Shown one piece after another: positions 1 through 10,932 of a stretch of DNA of 64,000 nt; the first letter of the stretch is position 1; the number at the start of each line of letters is the position of its first letter. Below the pieces are notes generated by a model. It searched no databases. It saw only the letters and a program-made list of their open reading frames with translations, and was not told where the DNA came from. Source of the stretch: Chytriomyces cf. hyalinus JEL632 (lineage: Eukaryota > Chytridiomycota > Chytridiomycetes > Chytridiales > Chytriomycetaceae); the NCBI GenBank assembly GCA_025435555.1, contig JAIWWG010000066.1, positions 144,069 through 208,068 on the forward strand, written 5' to 3'. The translations under genes were made by a program, and so were the position numbers.

Positions 1-1
1 C

Positions 2-1146
2 AATGAAATACGGTCGCTACCACCGCAATCTCAACCGTTTGCGCGGCAGCCGCAGCAAACACCTGCGCCGTTTGTGGTGGATTTCAGGGTTCCTCAGCAA
101 CAACACGTGCAGCAGCAACAATACCAACAACACCAGCACAATCAACAACATCAAAACAATCAACAACAATACCAACGACATCAACAACATGATCAACAGC
201 GCCAAGAACACCAACAACAGGCCGTACAGCAGCAACAACAGCACCAGCAGCAGCAACACCGCCAACAGCAAGCTATGCATCAGCAACAGCAGCCGTTTCA
301 CACACCACAGGCAATTTTCCATCCCCCACTTCCCGGAACAGGCCGCCCACGACACGTTCACCATGTTAGACAAGCCTCGGCTCCAACGATCCCTTCCACA
401 GTTTTCATCAATTCTCCAGCTCCACATTCTCAACCGCCTCCATTTCAAACACACTATTCGGCAGTACAGCGACATACACCCCAACTCGACCAAGCCGCAC
501 ATCACCAAATCATGCGAAAACAACAACAACACCAGCAACAACCAATCCCCGTCACAAACAATCAACCTACGACAACCACTCAATCCGATAATCCAATCCG
601 ATCCTACAGTCCAAGCAGCAGCAACGAAAACAGCGGCGGCGGCGGCGGGGGTGGCGGTGGCAGTTACGAAGAAGATGCAGACGACAATGAAGCTGTACAA
701 TTGAACGCGAATGGAAACCCAATCAAACGTCGGTTACGCGCGAATCGTGAACAATTGCGCGTTTTGGAAAGTGTGTTTGAACAGAATCGGACACCGAGTC
801 CTGGGTTCAAGAAGGATTTGGCAAAGAAATTGGGGATGCCGCATAAATCGATTTTGTATTGGTGAGTCTTTTTTTTGCAAAAAACAAACAAAAAACAAAA
901 CAAGCAAAACAGAATTGTGAAAACGGTATTCTAACTTTATTTGTTTTTGCCAGGTTTCAAAATCGACGCGCTCAGCTTGTTCGATCACAAAAACAGCAAA
1001 TGAAAGTGAATCAAGGAAGCGAAACGGATCCTCAGTCAGCCGCGCACTACCAGGAGGATGGTGAATACGAAGAATTTGATGAAGAAGACAGACACGAAGA
1101 AAGTGGTGGACCGAGCAGCTTTATTGGGAATCCAAGAAACATATAG
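2..1146 (+). CDS. Homeodomain transcription factor A (5' partial)
   Basis: Predicted sequence-specific DNA-binding regulator acting in the nucleus. The frame is open from base 2, so the true N-terminus lies upstream of the window. Exons 2..861 and 954..1146 (intron 862-953, GTGAGT...CAG) give at least 350 residues. The N-terminal ~200 residues are Gln/His-rich from CAA/CAG runs, followed by a poly-Gly stretch and an acidic patch. The homeodomain spans about residues 243-302, starting RRLRANREQL and ending in the helix-3 signature WFQNRRAQ. That signature is only complete after splicing, because the intron splits the Trp codon. The tail is acidic. It converges on a second homeobox gene. The homeodomain assignment is secure; target genes and role are unknown. 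Confidence 0.9.
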
Positions 1147-1746
1147 AGCTTGGCCCTTTCTTTTTTTTTTTTTTTTTTTTTTTTAAAAATGTCTTCAACT
1201 TCAAGGCTTTCTTTTTTTTTATGAGGGTTGAGGATTGGTGTGTTTTTCTTTTTTCTCTTCTTTTTTTAAACACGAATTCAACAGTATTTTATCATGTTTG
1301 TTTGTTTCTTTTTTTTTTTTTTTTTTGGTTTTTTGTTTCCTTCAAGAACTCATTCTGTGTAATAAACAAGTTCGGCTGCTCCGAATTGTCATATTTTCTG
1401 AATGCGCTGTTTTCAAGAAAATCCTGGTTCGGTACGCAATACCACAGGACTCGAAATGTGATGAGAGTGAGTCTGCCATTGTTGCTTTCACAATGCAACG
1501 ACGTTAAAGAGGGAAAGTCAACACAGGTACAGGAGCATGAATACAATATTTATCTGTAAATGATTCAAGAATGTAGTCTAAATGTTGGGGAAAAAAAACC
1601 TTACGATAAAATAATGGGGGGTAAATGCGAAACGCGATGAAAAGAAAAAAAAAACAAAAATGGAGAAATCCCCAAAAAAACATAGTATATGGTACAAGAA
1701 ACCCGCAGTAAACTCTTTTTTTTTTTTTTTTGAAAATATTTGATTC
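1147..1746. other. Intergenic between convergent homeobox genes
   Basis: Shared 3' flank of the two convergent homeobox genes, rich in T and A homopolymers (T runs near 1160-1184, 1308-1326 and 1716-1731). I see no coding frame with conserved features. Confidence 0.6.
1361..1366 (+). terminator. Candidate poly(A) signal, homeobox A
   Basis: AATAAA lies 215 nt after the stop of homeobox gene A. The hexamer is common in AT-rich DNA, so this is only a candidate. Confidence 0.35.
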
Positions 1747-3675
1747 CTACTTGGCAGCTCGGGGAACGTCATCGCCAGAAAGGACTTCATCATCATCCAC
1801 CTCTGTTTCATCCGAATCATCGTCGCCTGCTTCGTCGTCATCCAGCTGCCGGGCAGTACGCGACGATGAAGACGCGCGCCCCGCCACTCGCGCAACAGTT
1901 CCAAACGCGCCCCGGACATAATCTTCCAACGCCGTGTTCACATCTTCTGCAATTTCAGTCATCCCGCGAAGCACCATGTCTGGAACTTCGTAGCTTCGAT
2001 AGCCTCCATTCGCAACGACAGGAATCGCTTCAACAGTGGGTGATTCGCTTCCGGCAAGCTGTTGTTGTTGCTGCTGTTGCTGATGTTGTTGTTGTTGAAA
2101 CAGCTGATACTTTCTCAATTCGTATGGTGTGGCGGGGTCTTGGAATCCAGTTGTTCGCGCCTCACGACGTAACTTTGCACGCGCATTTTGGAACCTGAAA
2201 TGGAAAAAGAACCAAGTTAAAACAAATTCTTTTCAAATGTGAAAGAAAAAGTTGCGGAAAAAGAAGAAGTTAAATGCCCATACCATAGTCGAACTGCTTT
2301 ACGCGGCATGCCAGTAACATTCGCAACACGGCCATGCGTAACACTACTTGGATTTGGATCTAAATTAAACAAATGCGTCAAGCAAGCGACTTGCGATTTG
2401 TTGAGGCGGTATCTGCGTGAAGTTTCTCGCTTTCTGGCGGTACCCCGCGTTGTTGTAGATACTGCCGGAGGAACGCGTGCTGCACTTTTTGAGCTGGATG
2501 AGGCCTTTGCGGAGGTGCTTGCGGAGGTGGCGGCGGTGGTGGTGGATTGCTTTAAATGAGGCTCTTGCTGTTGTTGCTGCTGCTGCTGCTGTTGGGATGG
2601 TTTAAGTTTGTGAGTTTGAAGTTGCTGCTGCTGATGTTGATGGAGTGGCGGTATGTGGTGAAGCTGTTGGTCGTGGAAATTCGGAGACGAAAGGCGAACT
2701 TCGTGAGCAGGAGGTGGGTAACAATACGGTTGTGGGTAAGTTTGGTATTGTGGGTAACTTGGAGCAACATTCCATGGAATGGACCTCCCGCTGTGATGAG
2801 CGAACATTTGCATATTTTGAATGGAATCTTGATTTGGCGGTATTTGAGTTAGCGGTGTTTGATGTGGATTGATTTGCATATTGAATGCCGCTGATGGAAG
2901 GGTGGAGGATACTGATGCGTGGGATATTATAGATTCGCTGCTGTGGTAGCCGTGTGAGCTCTCATCATGCGAGGCAGTTCGATCCGAAAACGAGTGGTTG
3001 CCTGAATAAACGAAAGAGTTTTAGACCATATGGTTGAAAGATGCTTTGTTTGTTTTTTTTCAAAAGATGGGCTTGAACAGCAAGCACAACCAATTTGCCC
3101 ATAAAATATGGCGGAGGAAGTGGAATATAACGAATGGACAAGGACGGGGAAAGCAACAGCATTTGCGTAGTCCGATAATGCAAACAGAAAAGAACAGCCG
3201 TACCAGTGTGCGCAGGCGGGCTGGCTCCCGTCGACGACGTCGGGCTGACAAGAGCTGAAGTGCCAACGCCCGAGTCCTTCTGCACGTCCGCGATTCTCGA
3301 GTCTGGCGCAAGAATCGAAACAGGGCTATCAACCAATTTCGTAAACTGCATATTGGTTTTGGGGTCAATTTGAGTGGCTTGGCTGTCCGTGTACACGTGC
3401 AAATGCATTGGAATTGCCGAGAGCGCCGCTGTGCCTACTTCAGCCTTTGTGGTCACGTTGGGATGCAGATGCCGATTCGCTCCAGAGAGTGTTTCGGGGG
3501 AGGGCTGGCTGACGTGTTGCGTGAGCGAAGAAGGTTCGTGTGGCGGTGGCGGTGGGAGCTTTGCCAGGAGGCGCGAGAAGGAGGGGAGGGAGACAGCGTC
3601 GGGTTCTGCGTCGTCGGGGGTGGTTGATGCGTTGGCAGCAGCGAGGGCCAGGGCTTCCAGACCGCTGAAGTCCAT
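1747..3675 (-). CDS. Homeodomain transcription factor B
   Basis: Predicted nuclear DNA-binding regulator. Model: complement(join(1747..2194, 2284..3001, 3204..3675)), 545 residues. Phases close across both introns (202 and 89 nt). The homeodomain is at about residues 350-409 (RRYRLNKSQVACL..., helix 3 WFQNARAKLRR). As in the neighbouring gene, the second intron interrupts the Trp codon just before FQN. Gln-rich tracts lie on both sides of the domain, and the C-terminus is Ser/Asp-rich and acidic. ATG at 3675 (MDFSGLEAL) was preferred; an in-frame ATG at 3717 adds 14 residues. The homeodomain is divergent: Asn51 is kept, but Arg53 of the usual NRR is replaced (NAR). Function is unknown; a mating-type-like role is only speculation. 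Confidence 0.85.
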
Positions 3676-4594
3676 TTCAAATAGCAGAGCAAGTTTGGGA
3701 CAACTATTTATGAGCAACTAAATTATTAACAGGAACTAAAATAACAGTGGTCAAGCAGTCAAAGGTAACATAGTCCGATAATGTCCGAATGAGAAGATTG
3801 TGTCCGAAAATAGAAACACACGTCCCAGATGGAAGAAGCATGCGCCGTGCTTGGTTTGTTTGTTCGGTGTTCATAAATTGCGTTACACCAAATCAATTGA
3901 CTTGACCACAGCGGCTCTCGACCAGAGTGCTGGATCGAGCTTGCTGCTGCTACCGACCCCTGTATATCCCGTGCACATCGACAATGGCATCCTGTCTGAA
4001 TGCGACTGACTGCAAGTCTTGAATACCGCCAAGTTCAGAGATCGCATTCGGCATTTTGTCATTGCTCAGAGATTTGATATCAAACAGCTACAGGAAGTTT
4101 CTGGCACATGCAGGAGGTATCTTCCACCAGCTTGTCAGCTTATGATGCGCAGATTCGGACAACGATATCTTGTTTCACCGGAAATGAAGCACAGACAAGT
4201 TCGGATATAAATAAGAAACACTTTGTCACGCGCCATACAAGAGTCTTCACATCTGATTCGGCACGCATTCTGGGCACATGTGTAGAAGCCTTCTTGTCCC
4301 ATGAAAAACAGGGTTGTTTTCACACGCGTTTACACGGGTTGGGCCTGTCGACAGGATGTGAGTCTCTCTCTCGTTCTTTGACAGGAAGCAACCCTCGAGT
4401 TCGATGCCAGATACGCGTGCTTGGAGTGTCGCTATTTGTTGAGTAAAAAAGGGGGAGCATAAAAATAAATAAATCCAATGCTTGGTTCCCTTTCTCTAAA
4501 TTTTTAACATGAATTTTGGCGCATTCAAAAAACGCTCAACGAAAAACCCACAAATTCGGAACGCGATCTTCGCTGTCTGATCGCACTACGCTTG
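3676..4594. other. Divergent intergenic, probable promoter region
   Basis: About 0.9 kb between the start of homeobox B (minus) and the CBM21 gene (plus), so it should carry both promoters. A 112-codon open frame at 4108-4446 has no recognisable features. I see no repeats or RNA genes. Confidence 0.5.
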
Positions 4595-7500
4595 ATGCTA
4601 GCTGACGTTGCACGCATGGAGGCGATACAGGGAGTCTCAGATGACTGCACCAACTCCTTCGAGGGCAGCAGCAGCATGTGTGGGAGCACGTCCTCGGCGC
4701 ATCAGAAAAGGCAAAGCGGCTCTGCCCAGCATCAATTGGACAACTCGATCATGCAAGGAAGCGTCTCAATGGTTGCGCTGGGTGCGCGGAGAAGCGGCAT
4801 CATGAGATCAGCCGCCGTTGGACCAAGCGCCAACTCGTCACGAACGAGCATGCTGACAAATACGGGCAACAACGCGGACCACGATCAACCGAGTGCAACC
4901 AATATCCGCTCTCCGCTCTCACATGCACGCATCACTGCCCATGCACACAAATCCAACAACTCACTGCCATACCAGTCCGCCCTGGCAGTACCAAGTCTTT
5001 CATCCCCAAGTCTTCTTCTATCGCGCTCACCGTCTCTGCCAACGTCACTCGCAGTTGTGGCACCGTCCTCCGCACACGCCCACTCGCATGTCCAGCCAAG
5101 AACGTTGCTTTCTCAATGTGATGTGCCAAAGACTGAAGCGGCAACTGTTGCACCCTCCAAGCACGAGTCGCCTTTTGCCGCAGTCAAAAGCGACCAAATC
5201 AGTCTGAAATTTGAAGGGAATTTAAATCGGCCGGCGCTTCTTCTTCTTCTTCGGAAAAACAAGAACAACAAATTTATGAAAAATCAAGCGCAAACGACGG
5301 GCTCGTTGACCCTTCCTTCCGACCATCAGACACGCACGCCAGGTACATAATACTTTTGCATTGTTCAGCAGCAAGGATTGTCGGGAAAAAAAAAGAAATC
5401 CTCTTGACACTCGGTGACTCACCCTAACACCAAATTTATAATTTTCCCGGCGCAGTCCCCGATCCGGCCCTTGCCCTTCCATGTGAAAAGCATTTCACAA
5501 ACTTTAACCAACCATCCGGGCACTCTTCCTCAACCTCCTTTTACCAACACCCTGCCATCCGTCCTATTCTGAAAAAGTCAACTTCCGCCTCAAGCTTGCA
5601 TTCCGAAATGACTGCCGAAACAAGCATCCTCGATTCATTTGAAGCCACGCCTCGTTCAGCGCTGTCCTCCCTGTCGCCAGATACAACGCGCGCTCGCTTC
5701 CACACATCCAAGTCAGCCCCAAACTTGACAAAAACGCAAGACTGGCTGCCAGAATATCGCGCACCTGGTCGGCGGGACTCGGTCAAGAGCCTTTGTTTCG
5801 ACAATGCAATCAAGAAGGTGTGGAAGATGTGACTTTTTTGGTTTATCTTCCCCCCTGTTAAACAGTCCAATTTTTCAGGTGTGTGTGTTTTCTTCGGACG
5901 AATCGCCAGCTCGAATTGCGCAATCACCTCGATACGTGATTGAGTCGTCGGACGATGAGAGCCAATCGGAGTCGGACATTGAAGAAATTACCCGACACGG
6001 ATCCTTCGAATGCTTTGACAATTTGAACCACGACCCAATTTCTTTTACACCAATTGTACGAGCTTCTTTTTTTTCTGTTGCCATCAAATCGAATGCAGAC
6101 TTACTGGTTCCCTTTTGCAGACAAAGGTTTATGAACCGTGGCTTGTCAGCAACCGCTCGCACAAGCTGCACTCATTAACCTTCCCCACTGTGACACTGGA
6201 TTCTCTTTCACTCTCTCCCAGCAAATCAAACACGATATTAAGCCCTTCTTCTATGACAATTCCTCCGTCCGGATACACTTCAAAGCAGCCTCAGCGACTG
6301 ACTGTCTCAATCTTGATTCGAAACATTGCCTACTCCAAATACGTTATTGTACGGTTTACAACCGACGGATGGAAATCATTCCAGGACCTTGAAGCTTCTT
6401 TCCAAGGCGTCGTGATACCCATCACGACCTCTGCACCAGGCGTTGACCGCTTCACAGCGATTATAGACTTGGACAAACTATCGCCACCGGTTCCCGCGAA
6501 ATATGGTAGCGTCTATGAAAACGGTCACGACTACGAGCACAATGTGCTTCAATTTGAGTTTGCAGTATGCGGTCGCGTGAATGGAAATGAGTTTTGGGAC
6601 AACAACTGCGGGCGTAACCATAAACTCGTTTTACAACGAACCATCCGTTTGATGCCGCTCATGAGCGCTGCAACCGTTGCGTTAATGACTGCTTCCAAGG
6701 GTGCATTGAAAACTGTCGAAGCCGTCATTGAAGCCGCGCAAAAGGCTGCTGTGCAAAGCGCCTATGCTGTGGCAGAGGAAGCCAAAGCCATTGATCGCGC
6801 TTTTGAACAAAGTAGCAGTTATCGGCGCAGTTCGTTGCCATCGCCACACACTTTGGGTATTGAAACGGTGGAATTTCAGCCAGTCAGGGCACAAATTAAC
6901 CCGCAAGCTGCAGATGCAGTTGGCAGTCCTTTCGTAACATTGAAACCTGGAATCTTGAGTCTCACTTCATCATCATCTTTTTCGGATGATGACGACTGCG
7001 ATGATCAAGACACGATTGCTGCAACGACAGTCGCGTTGGATATTCCTGCGTATTATAGTGATTGGGCTTTTGGAGCAATTCAAGCTGAAGCTACATGTGT
7101 CGAACTGGGCTGTGATTCAGATTCCGTCACAGGAATTGATCAATCATCGATTCAACGACCAGCGCAGTACCAAAGTGACACTTTACATTCGTTATTGTCG
7201 CGGGCAGGATCACCCGTCTCTTCCGAAGTCACGGCATTCCCAAGCTCATTTTATCATCATCACCAGCAACATTTGATAAATCACGGTCAAATTGTCCTTC
7301 ATCACGGCCAACAACATCACCAGCAGCAGCAGCAGCAGCAAAATTATATCCCTCCCAAAAATGACCCGAAATCTCACGTTCAAACGCGCCCTTTGAAGCT
7401 GGAAACATTACAAACCGGAACCAGTTTTAAAAGGGATTCATCGCCGATCGTTGAATCCGTTCCAGCAGAACGCGTCAGTGGATCCCCTGCAATCCAAGAC

Positions 7501-7725
7501 GTTAACTCTTCCAAACTTTTGCGGCAAAATCGGTCTTCAGAATTCGCACAACCGCAATTCCCAGCACAGTATCTACCACAGCAGCAGCTACAACAGCGGA
7601 AACACAATGGGACATCTGACAGTTTGGAAGAAGTGTGGAACGACACTGCCGAGGACATGAAGCATATCATTGATCGAAAAGTAATGGAGAGTATTGAGGG
7701 ATGGTCATTGTGGGAAAGGAAGTAA
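4595..7725 (+). CDS. Protein phosphatase 1 regulatory subunit with CBM21 domain
   Basis: Likely targets PP1 catalytic subunit to glycogen, the role of Gac1/PPP1R3 proteins. Model: join(4595..5342, 5456..5817, 5879..6055, 6121..7725), 963 residues. Introns are 113, 61 and 65 nt with consistent phases. A candidate PP1-docking motif of the [KR]x[VIL]x[FW] kind, KSLCFDN, sits at about residues 360-366, just before intron 2. An acidic Ser-rich stretch follows. The CBM21 domain is at about 473-603: VIVRFTTDGWKSF, then FEFAVCG and the carbohydrate-site region FWDNNCGRNHKL, close to the usual WDNNxGxNY. The long N-terminus is Ser/Ala-rich, and the C-terminus has His- and Gln-rich tracts. The domain call is firm; glycogen as substrate is inferred from the family. 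Confidence 0.88.
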
Positions 7726-8028
7726 CCGTCTTGGATTTCAAGGACTCTTTTTTGGTTTATTTTCTGGCTTGTGACAGGGACCGCGTTTGTTTGTTTGTTT
7801 TACCGTTTTACCGTTTTCCTTTTCAAAAGCTTTTTCTTTTACCAACAAGTAAGGAGTGAGCTATGCAGGCTCTTGTGAATATATTTTAATTTACAGTTTT
7901 ACGTGGATATATTGGCTCTCATACACGCTTCTGTGGAGCTCAAGCGCCACGACCAAAGTCGAAGCCCCGCATGATACAGCTTGGATGCGCGCTTGCTTAA
8001 TCACCAACGGAATCTTTGACAGCCAAGG
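7726..8028. other. Convergent 3' flank
   Basis: About 300 nt between the stop of the CBM21 gene and the stop of the minus-strand MYND gene. I see nothing coding. Confidence 0.5.
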
Positions 8029-8775
8029 TCATATATTGTATTCATACAACGCGTAGAAAACAAGACACGCCAGCATAACGACAACAACAGGAAATATTCT
8101 CGGAAACGAATGCGCATGGTCATGATCATGATTCTCACTGCTGCGGTGTTGGTGTTGGTCCTCAAAGCAACATCCATACTTGTCTGCATACTCCCGAACA
8201 TACGCCGTCTCCCGATGATGCCAAAAAGCATCCTGCTGACATTTTGGCGAACAATACCGCGCAAGCCCACATTCGCCGCATGCAACAAATGCATCTCCAT
8301 TCAGACCACATGTCCAACACGTCACGGAGCGCCAGTCCGCATCCCGCTGCTGCACAAGCCCCGCTCGTTGAGCCAGTTGTGGGTCCAGACGCTGTGCGAG
8401 TGGAATCCATGCAACGATTTCAATTTCAAAGTTTTGCGTTGATTGAACGTGTGTTTTGAAACGGCGTTTGGCTGATGCGGATGTGTTGGTGCCGTGGGTT
8501 GATTCAAAGAGTTCGATGGCTGATGAAGCGGCGGGGCCGAGTCGTTCTTTGTGTTGTGTTAGGCGGGACCTCCAGGTTGTGTGGGGAGTCTTGTGGAGGG
8601 GTTTGAGACCAATTGTTGGTGTTGGTGTGGAGGTGTTTGTGGTGGGCGAGGGTTGGTGCATCGCATACGCAACGAGACATAGCAGTTCATCCAGGTGCTG
8701 ACTGTTTGGGCATGCGACAGAGTGGGGAATAAGAACGGTTAGTTTGACTGGAACATTGCGTTTTCGTTTGAACAT
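8029..8775 (-). CDS. MYND zinc-finger protein with C-terminal membrane anchor
   Basis: Single-exon 248-residue protein. The MYND-type zinc finger lies at about residues 153-201: CWTC, then CGEC, then YCSPKC, then a His/Cys pair near HH...C. MYND fingers normally mediate protein-protein contacts. A His/Asp-rich linker follows, then a hydrophobic segment at about 225-243 (FPVVVVMLACLVFYALY) at the extreme C-terminus. That is the layout of a tail-anchored membrane protein, with the finger facing the cytosol. No SET domain or other catalytic domain is present. The start codon at 8775 lies just inside the read-through end of the neighbouring pseudogene. The MYND call is solid; partner and membrane are unknown. 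Confidence 0.8.
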   Translation of the reverse strand: MFKRKRNVPVKLTVLIPHSVACPNSQHLDELLCLVAYAMHQPSPTTNTSTPTPTIGLKPLHKTPHTTWRSRLTQHKERLGPAASSAIELFESTHGTNTSASAKRRFKTHVQSTQNFEIEIVAWIPLAQRLDPQLAQRAGLVQQRDADWRSVTCWTCGLNGDAFVACGECGLARYCSPKCQQDAFWHHRETAYVREYADKYGCCFEDQHQHRSSENHDHDHAHSFPRIFPVVVVMLACLVFYALYEYNI

Positions 8776-8789
8776 GTTTTTTTTTTTTT

Positions 8790-10423
8790 TTATGTAAGTT
8801 CAACCAAGGAAGTCCATTCACAACGTTGACGCATTCCAGGACGCTGCGGTCCTGGGCACGCAGAACTCTGCGGAGAATCTTCCCACTCGCGCCCTTTTGG
8901 ATTTCGTCAATAAATGCAACACCTCCACGCAGCTTCTTGTGCGGCGCCACCTTCTTGTCAATGAACTGGATCTCAGTACCGCTTGATTTCGCGAAGTTCA
9001 GCATCCCATTTGCACAACCAAAAAAAAGACACTAACCTTCAGCACGACATAGGCTCTTGGAACTGTACCACCAGCTTCATCAGGGTCGCCCAATGACAGC
9101 GGCATCCGCAACGGCTGGATGCTCCAAAAGGTACGCCTCCAATTCAGCAGGAGGTATTTGGAAGCCTTTGTACTTGATCAATTCCGTCAAGCGGTCAACA
9201 ATGTAAAACAGATTGTTCTCATCCTCAAAGGCAATGTCACCTGCACAGAAACATATGGTGCAAATATAAAAATCACGACCCCATCGGTACATGACGGAAA
9301 CAAAACACATCAAAAATATACCAGTATGGAACCAGCCTTCTTTGTCAATTGAGTTGGCGGTGGCAGTTGGATTGTTATGTGGTAGCCACAGTTCACCCTC
9401 CTTGTTGAATACAATATCCTGCTCAGTATCTGGATTCACAAGACGCGCCTCCATGCTTGGAATCAACAGACCAATCGATTGCGGAAACTTTTTGTGCAAA
9501 GGCACACGGCATGATTGTAGCCACTGGCGATGTCTCTGTCAACCCGTACCTGGAATAAAGTCACACCAAGTCGCTTGTACACTGCAGAAACGAGTTCAGG
9601 CGCCAGGGGCGCAGCCCCGCTCATGAGACCTCTCAGTTTAGGAAACTTGAACTGGTCCACCATGGGATGCTTTGCCAGGGCGAGTGCAATCGGGGGAACG
9701 ATTTGAGCATGTACTTTGCCAGCAAAGTAAGGAAAAGGGGTAAATCAAATTTTGGGAAAGGCGACGAGGGTGTAGCCGCGGTGGGAGCAGACGTGCAGCG
9801 AGATGGTGAGGCCGTAGATGTGGAAGAGCACCTTCGTTGAACAGAATGATTCTCTTGTCTGGAATCCCAACTTTGGTTGCAGCGGCTTTGGCTGTACCAA
9901 GGAATGCCGGGTGCACGAACAGGTATTTTGCACGCGAGTCTTTGAGTTGGTACACCAGCTCGTTCACGTTGTTGGTCGGGTTTGCTGGCGAGATGTATCC
10001 CCCAGCTTTAATGACTGCATGGATGACTACAGGGAATTTGTGGAGCGGCTTATTAAGTATCAAGGTTACTATAAAAGCGCGTACAACGCATCAATGTCAC
10101 TTCATGCCGCCCTAAACATGATCACTACTCAACTGGATATGATTGGGTGCAAAGACCCCATTTCTGCAGTTCCAGTTCACTGAGAAGAGCCGCCGACAAA
10201 TGGTTATTGGCCTTGATCAGCTCCGCATACGTGACGGTAGTGCCAGTGACCGTGTCTATCATTGCGTACCGGTTAAGGTGTTTCTTGTACCCGCTAAAGA
10301 CAATCTGGAGCATGTCCACTGCAAACAAAGTAAGCGCGCGTGTCGGGGCATTCAACTGACAACGGTAGGGTTTGAACCAGTCTCGGGTACGGCAACTTGT
10401 CCCAATGTACTCTTGAAGACCAT
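8790..10423 (-). pseudogene. Degenerate 4-coumarate-CoA-ligase-like (ANL superfamily) pseudogene
   Basis: Fragments in several frames match acyl/4-coumarate-CoA ligases in order. They are a start resembling MVFKS at 10423, VTGTTVTYAELIKAN, VIKAGGYISPANPTNN, FHIYGLTISLHVCSHRG, LMSGAAPLAPELVSAVYKR, YGLTETSPV, DRLTELIKYKGFQIPPAELE and SGKILRRVLRAQD. Reading stays in no single spliceable frame. Frame changes are needed near 10150, near 9545 (between FQ and YGLTE) and near 9510. The ATP-binding signature (S/T-SGTTGxPKG) and roughly 70 residues around it are absent: sequence runs directly from ILFNE into the FHIYGL block with no intron between. No stop follows the normal C-terminal motif before the A/T tract by the MYND gene. 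An assembly with many indels could imitate this, but not the deletion. Confidence 0.75.
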
Positions 10424-10932
10424 CTTTTTGTGCAATGCGTATCGATTGGCGTGGTTTTTGGATTCTTTTTTTTTTTTCGTCACCTGAACAAGAACAGATT
10501 CTTGAAAGCGTTACTTTTACTCTAAAGTTGGTAAACATAAATATGACAGATGCTGGCAATGCTTGTTGTTTGATTGTTGAGCGTGTTTGGCAAGAGAGAC
10601 AGCCAAGTGCATGTGAGGTCTTGTTTCACCGACTGTCACGTCCCAAGGTAGGTGGGGAACTACCCTTCCTACGGCATGCTTCCACACCAGCTGCACAATT
10701 CTTTGGGTCTGCTGATACAGTCACTTGACGTGCATTGAAGTTTCCCAGCCTGAAGCAACCTTGGGATGGGGATGGGGATGAGTGTAAGTTAGAGACAACT
10801 TAGGATGTTCCACGTAGTCGCCGCCGCTGATTCGAAATGAAGCGGCGCTGTTGAACGGAGATTCGCGCCACATTCGAAGCAATTCTTCCCCCCAATTTAT
10901 TTACTTGCCAATTTACACGGAACCTTCCAAAA
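10424..10932. other. Intergenic upstream of ALG12
   Basis: About 510 nt between the 5' end of the pseudogene and the ALG12 start. A 97-codon frame at 10435-10728 has no recognisable features. Presumed promoter of ALG12. Confidence 0.45.

Noticed and set aside
3-704. 233- and 227-codon frames (plus frame 3 and minus strand)
   Set aside because: Frame-shifted and antisense reads of the CAA/CAG repeats in homeobox gene A.
4108-4446. 112-codon plus-strand frame
   Set aside because: No recognisable composition, motif or splice context; lies in a divergent promoter region.
10340-10395. tRNA-like GGTTTGAACC segment
   Set aside because: No acceptor stem or cloverleaf could be drawn around it, and it falls inside the first intron of the CoA-ligase pseudogene.
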